Origin: a virus
IMG/VR virus record: IMGVR_UViG_3300008517_000162
Span: 1 to 46,327 of that record
Direction: 5' to 3' (one strand)
DNA length: 46,327 bases
The translations under genes and the position numbers were made by a program. This document shows, in pieces, positions 1 to 5,700 of the stretch (within the stretch, counting starts at the first letter, position 1; the number at the start of each line of letters is the position of its first letter). The notes beneath the pieces were generated by a model. That model did not search any database and was not told the DNA's origin. It saw only the letters and a list, made by a program, of their open reading frames with translations.

Positions 1-462
1 TGCCGCCGCCTTTGCCGCCGCCCTTGCCGCCGCCCATGCCGCCGCTTCCGCCGCCGTTGCCGCCGATGCCGATCTATTTTCCCCTGATAACCAAGCATCG
101 GCCCATATATTCCAGTCCCCATTATGGAACACAGTCCTAGCACATAGAATAGCAAATCGTACACGTTGCTCGCTCGTCACTCTCGGCAGTTTCATTCGCC
201 GCAGGGTTCGCAGACGTGTACAACCAACCTTCAACCCGTAGTCCGTTTCGCCGACATCACCGTCAGCTTCCCATAAGTGCGGTCGGCAAAAGCCACCATA
301 AATTGGATTCAGCAGTACCGCTAGCAGGGGATCAGTATAGGCGTGGAGCCACCCAGGGCCGCACAAACTACCTTCGCCGCTGGCAATATGTTCCACCCCC
401 GGCCCCCATTTCGTGCGGTTATGAGTGCAATCACCCTGAGTAGTTAGTTTATAAAGTTTCAT
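1..462 (-). CDS. Conserved phage protein with Ala-rich tail, 3' end cut off
   Basis: This reading frame starts at the ATG at 462, overlaps the TAA of the upstream gene by one base, and stays open to base 1, so at least 154 residues are present without a stop. The N-terminal part (about 130 residues) resembles a conserved phage family that I know only as hypothetical, with motifs GWLHAYTDPLLAVLLNP, LKVGCT and QRVRFAILCA followed by a Trp-rich stretch. After about residue 133 it becomes an alanine repeat (ASAATAAEAAAWAAARAAAK) that runs off the contig. This repeat corresponds to the GCC/GCG triplet repeats at 1-66 and probably caused the assembly break. Function unknown. Confidence 0.8.
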   Translation of the reverse strand, partial: MKLYKLTTQGDCTHNRTKWGPGVEHIASGEGSLCGPGWLHAYTDPLLAVLLNPIYGGFCRPHLWEADGDVGETDYGLKVGCTRLRTLRRMKLPRVTSEQRVRFAILCARTVFHNGDWNIWADAWLSGENRSASAATAAEAAAWAAARAAAKAAA

Positions 463-596
463 TATATTAGCTCCATCTTTTCGTAACAATCCCAACAGTT
501 AGGCGTACCGTACTCGGCCAAGTCCTCGTAGGACCATTCCTCTGTGCGGCCACAGTTGGGGCATCGCCATCGATGTGTTCGTTCTTCATCAGTCAC
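462..596 (-). CDS. Small zinc-ribbon protein
   Basis: A 44-residue protein with two CxxC pairs (CPNC and CWDC), a compact zinc ribbon. I prefer the GTG start at 596: it overlaps the stop of the upstream gene by a few bases and has GGGAG about 8 bases before it. A longer in-frame ORF exists upstream, but there it would be a shadow of the neighbouring Cys-rich gene. Its stop overlaps the start of the next gene (TAATG). Function unknown. Confidence 0.6.
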   Translation of the reverse strand: MTDEERTHRWRCPNCGRTEEWSYEDLAEYGTPNCWDCYEKMELI

Positions 597-783
597 CAAT
601 CGGCTCCCAACAGGGACAATGCCCGCTCCAATCGGCCCGCATGCGCCGGTCACATGCCACTTCCGCAATGGCTGGTAGCGGAGCATTACAGACACCCCAC
701 CGCCCGCTCCAATCGGGGCCATCCCACCACTTGCAGGTGCCGCACCGTTGGTCCTCTTGCCACCATCGCCTATCTACTGCCAT
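589..783 (-). CDS. Small Cys/Trp-rich protein
   Basis: A 64-residue protein rich in Cys and Trp, with motifs CGTCKWW, CNAP and CPCWEP, probably metal-binding. The ATG at 783 is preceded by GGAGG with 7 bases of spacing, so I chose it over an upstream start at 843. A sigma70-like promoter lies directly upstream (802-830). I do not recognise a function. The pattern CxxCxWW...CxxP is common in small phage proteins of unknown role. Confidence 0.7.
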   Translation of the reverse strand: MAVDRRWWQEDQRCGTCKWWDGPDWSGRWGVCNAPLPAIAEVACDRRMRADWSGHCPCWEPIGD

Positions 784-801
784 CACGTTACCTCCGTTAT
801 A

Positions 802-830
802 AGTATACAATACAAAACACGGAGAAGCTA
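802..830 (-). promoter_or_regulatory. Early promoter P1 (TAGCTT-N17-TATACT)
   Basis: On the minus strand, -35 TAGCTT (830-825) and -10 TATACT (807-802) are separated by exactly 17 bases. It is one of five similarly built minus-strand promoters in the left arm. It overlaps the stop codon of the upstream gene and lies just before the SD of the gene starting at 783. Confidence 0.65.
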
Positions 831-1052
831 ATCTTTTACCCAAATAAATTTGCGGGGCCGACCTTTAGCGTCAATCGGAACAATAGATACATCGCAAAAA
901 ACCGATACATCTACGTCGAAAACATCCCTGGCCATACGAACAACCAAATCCTCCGTAACTGTCCGGGCAAAGCTATCAGCTTCTTTCCGGGTGGCACACA
1001 ACCGAAGCGGCACATCGTCCATCCCACAACGTCCAAGCACTAGATACTGCAT
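828..1052 (-). CDS. Hypothetical early protein
   Basis: A 74-residue protein starting MQYLVLGRCG. The ATG at 1052 has GGAGG 7 bases upstream. The sequence shows a short beta strand, a helix with EADSFA, and a C-terminal beta region (FIWVKD). No known domain recognised. It follows a 24-residue membrane peptide gene after 4 bases and is probably translated from the same message. Confidence 0.7.
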   Translation of the reverse strand: MQYLVLGRCGMDDVPLRLCATRKEADSFARTVTEDLVVRMARDVFDVDVSVFCDVSIVPIDAKGRPRKFIWVKD

Positions 1053-1056
1053 CGTT

Positions 1057-1131
1057 CTACCTCCCATACCTATACATACACCAGACCAGTCCGCCTAGCG
1101 AAGTCCATAATATGCCGATCAGGACGGTCAT
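1057..1131 (-). CDS. 24-residue single-span membrane peptide
   Basis: The ATG at 1131 is preceded by AAGGAGG, a near-perfect ribosome site. It encodes MTVLIGILWTSLGGLVWCMY followed by a basic end (RYGR): one hydrophobic span with positive charges on the C-terminal side. The stop at 1057 is 4 bases before the next start. The strong ribosome site and tight packing support it as a real gene. Function unknown; similar tiny membrane peptides occur elsewhere in this genome. Confidence 0.6.
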   Translation of the reverse strand: MTVLIGILWTSLGGLVWCMYRYGR

Positions 1132-1143
1132 GCTAATGCCTCC

Positions 1144-1266
1144 TTACATTAGGTTGCGATGCCGAAGGCACTGTGACCTCCGGTTTCCGGCCCGAACCGG
1201 CGAACGATTTGTACCCGCTCCCTTCGGGGGGTCGTCTAGACGGGCTTTGTCGTTCCTCGATAACAT
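1144..1266 (-). CDS. Possible 40-residue basic peptide
   Basis: An open frame from the ATG at 1266 (or from 1383 as a 79-residue version) containing RNDK, TNRSP and GNRR. A similar pattern, RNDK...TNHSP.RVGIR, occurs in the 42-residue frame at 2456-2584, which suggests a shared coding element. Its TAA overlaps the AAGGAGG of the next gene. There is no good ribosome site, and the DNA here contains a near-palindrome (GGCAG/CTGCC at 1286-1303), so it might be a structured RNA rather than a protein gene. Confidence 0.3.
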   Translation of the reverse strand: MLSRNDKARLDDPPKGAGTNRSPVRAGNRRSQCLRHRNLM

Positions 1267-1327
1267 CGCAGAGCCTAATGCGGCGGGCAGTTTCGAAGCT
1301 GCCTCGAACTGGTGACTCTTTCGGCGT

Positions 1328-1435
1328 TCACCTACCATTATGGCCCCGATATTGGCCTCTTGAAACAGCGACCTCGGCGGCATGGATCGCTGTCAGGTCG
1401 CTACGCTCTGCCGTAGCCACCGCCGCACTCCCCAC
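1328..1435 (-). CDS. Possible 35-residue protein
   Basis: A GTG-started frame encoding VGSAAVATAERSDLTAIHAA and then EVAVSRGQY. It fills part of the otherwise gene-free stretch between 1267 and 1448. Composition is protein-like, but there is no clear ribosome site. An inverted repeat (GCGACCT at 1368-1374 with AGGTCGC at 1395-1401) lies inside it, so the region could instead act as RNA structure. Confidence 0.25.
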   Translation of the reverse strand: MGSAAVATAERSDLTAIHAAEVAVSRGQYRGHNGR

Positions 1436-1448
1436 TTATTCATGGTCT

Positions 1449-1691
1449 CTAGCCTTTAACAACTTGGACATACCCGTCTTTGGTGAGCGGCAGTCCAATG
1501 TCGTCGGAAACCCCAGGCGTTAGACGAATAGGCTCGCCGTATTCCAGAGTTACAATGCAGCCGTATTCGAGGATACCGCCGTCGAAGTCAACCGCCTGCA
1601 ATTGCACGACTCCGTCTCCTTCGTCCACCAGAATCAAACGAATCACATCACCCTTCTCTGGCTCGTCAAACACCTTAAACTGTCCGCTCAT
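1449..1691 (-). CDS. Acidic hypothetical protein
   Basis: An 80-residue acidic protein (MSGQFKVFDEPEKGD...) predicted to be mostly beta strand, with alternating hydrophobic residues such as VIRLILVDEGDG and GCIVTLEYGE. The ATG at 1691 follows AAGGAGA with about 7 bases of spacing. No conserved domain recognised. Confidence 0.75.
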   Translation of the reverse strand: MSGQFKVFDEPEKGDVIRLILVDEGDGVVQLQAVDFDGGILEYGCIVTLEYGEPIRLTPGVSDDIGLPLTKDGYVQVVKG

Positions 1692-1724
1692 GGTTGTCTC
1701 CTTCTATCTCAAGTGGAATCCTGA

Positions 1725-2129
1725 TTATTCGTCCTCCTTACCCGGATGCTTGACCTCGTACCATTCATCAAATATGTCCTGGGCGTTGGCTTCCCACCAC
1801 TCGCTAATCTCTTGCTCGATGTAAAAGTAGATAGCCGCCATACCGTTGTTTTCACGCGGGTTATCGCCCACACCGGCGTTCTCGTAGGCGTCCTCAAGCT
1901 CGACAGCGTGAAGATACCACGTATCCTCGATCTCCTGTGTGTAGATCGGAACCGAACCGTCTACGATCTCATGGATCGCCCCGCCGTAATCCAGATCGTT
2001 ATGGAGGCACGGCAATTCATCAGTCCCCGGATTCTCGTCCAGCCATTCCCGGAGATAGTCGGCAACCTCACCGGTCGCCCCGTCTACCCGCTCTTGCAAC
2101 GTGTCGTCTATCTCTACCGTACGCTTCAT
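1725..2129 (-). CDS. Conserved phage early protein
   Basis: A 134-residue acidic protein. It resembles a family seen in many environmental podoviruses, recognisable from ELPCLHNDLDYGGAIHEIVD, SVPIYTQEIEDTWYLH and ENAGVGDNPREN followed by GMAAIYFYIEQE. To my knowledge the function is unknown. It is soluble and mainly helical, with a Trp-rich C-terminus. The ATG at 2129 follows GGAGA. It is the first gene after promoter P2, and the 5' UTR between promoter and start contains a perfect palindrome. Confidence 0.85.
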   Translation of the reverse strand: MKRTVEIDDTLQERVDGATGEVADYLREWLDENPGTDELPCLHNDLDYGGAIHEIVDGSVPIYTQEIEDTWYLHAVELEDAYENAGVGDNPRENNGMAAIYFYIEQEISEWWEANAQDIFDEWYEVKHPGKEDE

Positions 2130-2139
2130 GGTTCTAGTC

Positions 2140-2153
2140 TCCTACTACCCGTA
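2140..2153 (-). promoter_or_regulatory. Palindrome in 5' UTR, possible operator
   Basis: On the minus strand TACTAC-GG-GTAGTA is a perfect palindrome. It begins inside the -10 hexamer and ends at the SD (GGAG) of the 2129 gene. Its position at the transcription start suggests an operator or an RNA hairpin touching the ribosome site. Confidence 0.35.
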
Positions 2154-2181
2154 GTATACGACACGAATCGCCTAAAAGCAA
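2153..2181 (-). promoter_or_regulatory. Early promoter P2 (TTGCTT-N17-TATACT)
   Basis: -35 TTGCTT (2181-2176), 17-base spacer, -10 TATACT (2158-2153), with GTGTCG immediately before the -10 as in sister sites. It reads into the 2129 gene. Confidence 0.75.
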
Positions 2182-2193
2182 GTTTAAACTGAT

Positions 2194-2424
2194 TTATTCT
2201 CTATCGTAATAAGTCTTATAGCAGTCTATATCACAGAACTTAGCATCCCGACTTTCGGGATAGAACGAACTCCCGCACCAAACGCACTCCCTTTTGTTGT
2301 CACGCCATTGCTCTGGACAGCCTCGTTCGTGGCACAGAATGCCGTTTATCATGCTCGGATTGCAGCCGTCACAGCCAATTGTCGTCAAATCGATTGCATC
2401 GCCGTTTCGGTAATGCAATCTCAT
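2194..2424 (-). CDS. Cys-rich zinc-binding phage protein
   Basis: A 76-residue protein with several Cys pairs: GCDGCNPSMINGILCHERGC, then CVWCG and later KFCDIDCY. The segment GCxGCxPSMINGxxCHExGCP is conserved in many phage hypothetical proteins, probably as a zinc-binding fold. The C-terminal CVWCGSSFYP...FCDIDCY looks like a second treble-clef finger. The start at 2424 has AAGG upstream. Molecular role unknown. Confidence 0.85.
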   Translation of the reverse strand: MRLHYRNGDAIDLTTIGCDGCNPSMINGILCHERGCPEQWRDNKRECVWCGSSFYPESRDAKFCDIDCYKTYYDRE

Positions 2425-2455
2425 TTTCCCTTATCCTTTCTACCTCCGTTAGAGT

Positions 2456-2584
2456 CTAAAAAGACCACGACGCCGATGGCATTATACACCACCGGATTCC
2501 GACCCGATTCGGCGAATGATTTGTTACCCGGTCTGTCGGGTTCATCGGGTTTTTGTCATTCCTCAATATCATCGTGGTTATCAT
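2456..2584 (-). CDS. Possible 42-residue basic peptide
   Basis: A short frame starting about 15 bases after promoter P3, containing RNDKN, TNHSPNRVGIRW and a Ser-rich end. It shares RNDK...TNxSPxRxGxR with the frame at 1144-1266. No SD precedes the ATG, and a hairpin-forming sequence (ACCCG/CGGGT) lies within it. It may be a degenerate small gene or a leader RNA. Confidence 0.3.
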   Translation of the reverse strand: MITTMILRNDKNPMNPTDRVTNHSPNRVGIRWCIMPSASWSF

Positions 2585-2600
2585 CGTGGTTTCTGCTTAT

Positions 2601-2629
2601 AGTATAAGACACAGATCGGGGGAAAGCAA
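2601..2629 (-). promoter_or_regulatory. Early promoter P3 (TTGCTT-N17-TATACT)
   Basis: -35 TTGCTT (2629-2624), 17-base spacer ending GTGTCT, -10 TATACT (2606-2601). It lies 7 bases downstream of the stop of the 2636-3319 gene and reads toward 2584 and 2424. Confidence 0.75.
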
Positions 2630-2635
2630 ATCTAA

Positions 2636-3319
2636 TCATTCACCCAAGCCAAGTTTTGACAACGCGGCTTTCTCCGTAGCGGCCCTAAGTAATGGTGTCA
2701 CTTCGTCGTCCCAGTCAATCTTGTTCGACTGTTCCAATAGGGCCAAAGCCGCCTTGCACGCCGCCAACAATGCCGCGTGGTTGTTCACGGCACAGACTAT
2801 AAAATCGGCGTTCGGGCAATGGCCGTCCCATTCGTTGTCGATCCATGTTCCGATATGGTAGCCGTTGGCGTGTATCTCTACGCCAGATTTGCCCGTTGTT
2901 TCCGCAGCCACGCCACGCGCATTAAGCTCCCGCTCAGCGGTCCATTCTCCCGGCGTATGTTTGCTCATAGTCTCCAATGTATCGGCCCACTCCCACTGTT
3001 CCGGTATGTCGCCGTTGGCGATATAGCGCAAGCAGTCTACGCAAACATTCAGGTGGACCAATATCTCTCGCTCATCGTCAATCCAAGCATGGGCGGCGTA
3101 TCTATCACCGCTAATCTCACTCCCACAAGAACCGCAAAAGACGCGAGAGAATCCGCCCTCATCGAACAAGTCACCGTTCTCCAAATCCTCCCGCATTGCA
3201 TCCGGAGAATCGTATTCGTAGTTCGCCCGGCATATCGAACAGACCGAAGCAAGGCCGACATTCAGGCCGATAAGCCCTTCGGTCTGTCGATTGAATGCTT
3301 CTATATATGTCTTGTTCAT
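2636..3319 (-). CDS. Two-part early protein: Cys-rich N-terminus plus HTPGxW-type C-terminus
   Basis: A 227-residue protein. Residues about 25-105 hold three Cys pairs (CSIC, CGSC and CVDC) typical of zinc-binding phage proteins. From about residue 118 it has KHTPGEWTA followed by IHANGYHIGTWI, NADFIVCAVNNH and AALLAACKAAL. This resembles the small HTPGPW...ANARLIAAAPELL proteins common in phages and prophages, whose role is unknown. The two parts look like a fusion of two usually separate small proteins. The start at 3319 has GGAGA upstream. Confidence 0.8.
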   Translation of the reverse strand: MNKTYIEAFNRQTEGLIGLNVGLASVCSICRANYEYDSPDAMREDLENGDLFDEGGFSRVFCGSCGSEISGDRYAAHAWIDDEREILVHLNVCVDCLRYIANGDIPEQWEWADTLETMSKHTPGEWTAERELNARGVAAETTGKSGVEIHANGYHIGTWIDNEWDGHCPNADFIVCAVNNHAALLAACKAALALLEQSNKIDWDDEVTPLLRAATEKAALSKLGLGE

Positions 3320-3380
3320 AGTTTCTATCTCCTGGGACTTCTATTCTAAACTGAGCGCGAGATATCGAACCTCGGAGTAG

Positions 3381-3611
3381 CTATCTCCCGTCGTGACCAC
3401 GGTTCACCGGGTCAGCTACTTGCTGAGCGCGATGTTCTGCAAGATGCTCTTCTATCTCGGCTTTTGGCACAACAGTCAGCATTGCCAAGGCCTCGACCAA
3501 ACACCCTCTAACGGCGAACAGCCTTGGAGCTTCCGCGCTGCTGGTAATAATATCATCAGCCAGCCAATCCAGCAGAGCTTCAATTTCGGTGTGGCATGTC
3601 GCCCAATTCAT
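3381..3611 (-). CDS. Hypothetical early protein
   Basis: A 76-residue mainly helical protein (MNWATCHTEIEALLDWLADD...) with an acidic N-terminal half and a His/Arg-rich C-terminus. It starts at the ATG at 3611 after AAGGGA and lies directly downstream of promoter P4. No domain recognised. Confidence 0.7.
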   Translation of the reverse strand: MNWATCHTEIEALLDWLADDIITSSAEAPRLFAVRGCLVEALAMLTVVPKAEIEEHLAEHRAQQVADPVNRGHDGR

Positions 3612-3654
3612 AATATCCCTTTCCCTTCACCCGGCACTATCACCGTTCATTCTA

Positions 3655-3683
3655 AATATACGACATGAATCTAAATAAAGCAA
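3655..3683 (-). promoter_or_regulatory. Early promoter P4 (TTGCTT-N17-TATATT)
   Basis: -35 TTGCTT (3683-3678), 17-base spacer ending ATGTCG, -10 TATATT (3660-3655). It reads into the 3611 gene. Confidence 0.7.
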
Positions 3684-3821
3684 ATACAAAATATAATTTT
3701 TTATCGCCCTACATCAGCTAGACTTACAGTGAATCGCATACAAGCACGGGCCGATACTAGAGTTAGCGATCTCGCTCCAACGTCCGATAATAATTGCTGT
3801 AACTCCTTACCAGATAAGACT

Positions 3822-3877
3822 GACCGGGAGTTATTGCTGTAAACTCTTGCCGCTACATAGCCTACAAACTCCCGGTC
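3822..3877. repeat. 11-bp perfect inverted repeat
   Basis: GACCGGGAGTT (3822-3832) and AACTCCCGGTC (3867-3877) are perfect inverted copies with a 34-base loop that contains one ATTGCTGTAA repeat. There is no T-run on either side, so it is not a simple terminator. Confidence 0.8.
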
Positions 3878-4061
3878 ACTGAAATCATAACTCTATGTCC
3901 TTCGGTACGTTACAAGGGGTCAAAGTGACCGGGTTTGCGTTTTCGATGTTCAGTAGCACGCACCACTTATATCAAATCGTCAAATACTCGGAATAATCTG
4001 ACCATTTTCCGAATTGCTATAACTCCTTATCAGGACGGGGCCCAAGTGCTTGACGATATGT

Positions 4062-4109
4062 AAAGTGTACCGGGTTGACCAGGTTGGGGGTCAAGTCGCT
4101 CTACACTTT
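4062..4109. repeat. Nested inverted repeats
   Basis: Outer arms AAAGTGTA (4062-4069) and TACACTTT (4102-4109) enclose inner arms TTGACC (4075-4080) and GGTCAA (4089-4094), giving a two-level hairpin or cruciform. Confidence 0.7.
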
Positions 4110-4248
4110 TCCTCTCTACGTATATACTAGACTTATATATTCTCTTGTTTATCCTCTATTTCCTCATATTCTTGTTTACTATAACCGTTATATCTTATCT
4201 ATCTTATCATATCAGGTATGTTATCTATCTACATAACTTCTTCTTATT

Positions 4249-4317
4249 GTGGTACAACTTATACCACTTATCCCCACCTTCCTTCTTAACTTACTCTACT
4301 TCTGGTCATACTGACCA
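4249..4317. repeat. Two short perfect inverted repeats
   Basis: GTGGTA (4249-4254) pairs with TACCAC (4262-4267), and TGGTCA (4303-4308) pairs with TGACCA (4312-4317). They flank the near-DnaA-box sequence in the A/T-rich part of the block. Confidence 0.6.
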
Positions 4318-4349
4318 CTATTAATATAAGTCTAAGTAGTATATACAGT

Positions 4350-4382
4350 TATAAAAGACCGGGAGTAACCATAAACCCGGTC
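4350..4382 (-). terminator. Intrinsic terminator of the 5239-4494 operon
   Basis: On the minus strand the stem GACCGGG (4382-4376) and CCCGGTC (4363-4357) with a 12-base loop is followed by TTTTAT. It lies about 110 bases beyond the last small gene of the leftward operon that begins at 5239, where a terminator is expected. Confidence 0.6.
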
Positions 4383-4386
4383 AGTA

Positions 4387-4427
4387 AAACACGTTATGGG
4401 AATAATCTGACCCCGATCAACGTGTTT
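4387..4427. repeat. Inverted repeat AAACACGTT/AACGTGTTT
   Basis: Perfect 9-base arms at 4387-4395 and 4419-4427. With one extra A the arms extend to AGTAAA(A)CACGTT/AACGTGTTTACT. The loop holds the second GGAATAATCTGACC copy, which suggests a protein-binding site. Confidence 0.7.
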
Positions 4428-4493
4428 ACTACTATTTATGAATCCTCTACCCGGTCCCGGCCTCCTGGGGCCGTCTGTCGGGCCGATCTAGTC

Positions 4494-4562
4494 CTAGCAA
4501 AATAGCAGCACAAATGCCAGTATGGTCCAATACACGATCATCACAATTCCTATTTCACGCAT
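4494..4562 (-). CDS. 22-residue membrane peptide
   Basis: AAGGAG about 8 bases before the ATG at 4562 starts MREIGIVMIVYWTILAFVLL with FC at the end. This is a single transmembrane span with a charged N-terminus (MRE). It directly follows a similar 26-residue peptide gene, and both start MR. Function unknown; possibly an inner-membrane effector. Confidence 0.6.
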   Translation of the reverse strand: MREIGIVMIVYWTILAFVLLFC

Positions 4563-4573
4563 GGTCTCGCTCC

Positions 4574-4654
4574 TTAACAGAGTATCAAGAACAGAAACAT
4601 TCCGCCAAGGCCACCGATTAAGGCCAAGGCCCAATATGCTGTAGGGTCACGCAT
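4574..4654 (-). CDS. 26-residue membrane peptide
   Basis: GGAGG lies 8 bases before the ATG at 4654. The peptide starts MRDPTAYWALALIGGLGGMF and continues with five hydrophobic residues and a terminal Cys, forming one transmembrane span. The start is two bases after the stop of the upstream gene, and the stop is 11 bases before the next micro-gene, so three genes are packed in series. Function unknown. Confidence 0.65.
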   Translation of the reverse strand: MRDPTAYWALALIGGLGGMFLFLILC

Positions 4655-4656
4655 GG

Positions 4657-4869
4657 TTAGTCCTCCGAGCAGGGACAGTAGATGTCGAATCCTTCCACGA
4701 AGGCCAGTAGGTCAACCATCGCCCCGGTTTCTGGATTGCGGTAATAGGAGGCACACTCACCGTCAAATCGTTCCTCCCACGTCTTACCGCATCGCATACA
4801 GGTTACCTCTACAACGGTGTCCAATGTTCCATCGTCTAACAGCGTAAAGTCTAAGTTATCGTCGATCAT
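4657..4869 (-). CDS. Acidic protein with single zinc-knuckle-like motif
   Basis: A 70-residue acidic protein with a CMRCGKTWE motif at about residue 25 and CPC near the C-terminus, possibly one zinc site. The ATG at 4869 has AGGAGG 7 bases upstream, so it is chosen over a TTG two codons earlier. Function unknown. Confidence 0.7.
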   Translation of the reverse strand: MIDDNLDFTLLDDGTLDTVVEVTCMRCGKTWEERFDGECASYYRNPETGAMVDLLAFVEGFDIYCPCSED

Positions 4870-4915
4870 GGTCAATCCTCCTAGCGGCCTTCCATGGCCC
4901 CCGTAAGCCGTCCTG

Positions 4916-5239
4916 TTAGTCCTGTACGTAGTTTGCCTCTACCGATGCCCGATGAATCTCTGCACCGATATAAGAGGCGTGCTCGACGGTAACACCGAGT
5001 ATGTGCGTGTCCAGCCATGCCATTACGTGCTTGCGGACGTTTTCGGCTCCTCCGATAAATGATATCATGGGAGAATCGTCTACGGTTCCCATGATATCGA
5101 CTCGGACAAGCACCCGCATTCCGGCGTACTCTTTGTGCGTCTCCGTCCGCACTACTCGATTGACAATAGTGTAGACGCCGCTCTTGTCAATCGTGCATTC
5201 CATTTCCATTGGGCCTACTTCGATTAATTCCCAGTCCAT
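4916..5239 (-). CDS. Conserved early protein, first gene left of the divergent region
   Basis: A 107-residue protein, alternating beta and helix, with MISFIGGAENVRKHVMAWLD and HASYIGAEIHRA. I have seen similar sequences in environmental phages as hypotheticals only. The start at 5239 follows GGAGA. It is the promoter-proximal gene of the leftward operon driven by P5. Confidence 0.75.
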   Translation of the reverse strand: MDWELIEVGPMEMECTIDKSGVYTIVNRVVRTETHKEYAGMRVLVRVDIMGTVDDSPMISFIGGAENVRKHVMAWLDTHILGVTVEHASYIGAEIHRASVEANYVQD

Positions 5240-5287
5240 GTTATTCTCCTATGTAACGGGCCTATCTCTTAAACGTACTCCGCATGT

Positions 5288-5316
5288 AGCATACGCCACC
5301 GATGGACCGAAAGCAA
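5288..5316 (-). promoter_or_regulatory. Early promoter P5 (TTGCTT-N17-TATGCT)
   Basis: -35 TTGCTT (5316-5311), 17-base spacer ending GTGGCG, -10 TATGCT (5293-5288). It reads leftward into the 5239 gene and forms the left half of the divergent promoter region. Confidence 0.65.
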
Positions 5317-5621
5317 ATACAATCCAATTTTCTTTTGAGATTTCTCGGCGAGGCATGTATAGAGGATAGGGTCTGCGTCTAGGTGCATGTACCATATGGT
5401 ATGTATGGTAGGGGCGCAACGACTGTAGCGACTGCGCGGTCTGTAGGGGTTAGGTGAGATATGCCGGGTATGACCTTTGGGTTTCGCGCGCGAGGGACTC
5501 ATACATTATTATTGTCACCCAGAAAGTCTTGTATTTTCAGAGGTTAGGTGCCTGTTCGGATAATAGGGTGGTGCCCGCGGGAAAAAATATGCTGACTATG
5601 TGGATAATTCCGAGATTTCTC
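5317..5621. other. Divergent intergenic region without a supported gene
   Basis: About 300 bases between the leftward and rightward promoters. I see a short palindrome (ACCATATGGT, at about 5390) and GTATGTATGGTAG-like partial repeats, but no gene with a convincing ribosome site. It is the natural place for early/late switch operators. Confidence 0.5.
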
Positions 5622-5650
5622 TTGACAGGGGGCGGTATATATGGTAGAAT
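5622..5650 (+). promoter_or_regulatory. Late promoter, consensus sigma70
   Basis: TTGACA (5622-5627), 17-base spacer, TAGAAT (5645-5650). The -35 is a perfect match. The -10 context TGGTAGAATGG is identical to that of the replication promoter near 45625. It is the only strong promoter I see for the 23-kb rightward late block. Confidence 0.85.
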
Positions 5651-5700
5651 GGATATAGTGGACCAGACTCGAACAGACTGGAATACGGGGCTTGCACGGC

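Larger units (their letters stand above)
3684..4493. promoter_or_regulatory. Gene-free repeat-rich block, candidate origin or control region
   Basis: About 810 bases without a convincing gene. Contents: three direct repeats of ATTGCTRTAACTCCTTA (3793-3809, 4013-4029, and a diverged copy at 3833-3849); two copies of GGAATAATCTGACC (3990-4003, 4399-4412); six exact GACCGGG or CCCGGTC heptamers (3822, 3871, 3927, 4357, 4376, 4450); and many inverted repeats. The part from about 4120 to 4350 is A/T-rich, with pyrimidines on the plus strand. TTATCCCCA at 4268-4276 is one mismatch from a DnaA box. A replication origin or repressor-operator array are both plausible; neither is proven. Confidence 0.5.

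Noticed and set aside
573-1043. 156-residue plus-strand frame
   Set aside because: It runs antisense across several minus-strand genes with good ribosome sites and has none itself; its composition is that of a reverse-complement shadow.
1150-1450. tRNA gene
   Set aside because: Hairpins with GGTTC-like sequence caught the eye, but no cloverleaf with acceptor stem and CCA position can be drawn.
4268-4276. DnaA box
   Set aside because: TTATCCCCA is one mismatch from consensus and occurs alone, so I do not call it a site and mention it only as part of the repeat block.
3684-4493. CRISPR array
   Set aside because: The repeats are few, unevenly spaced and of several kinds; there are no regular spacers and no cas genes.
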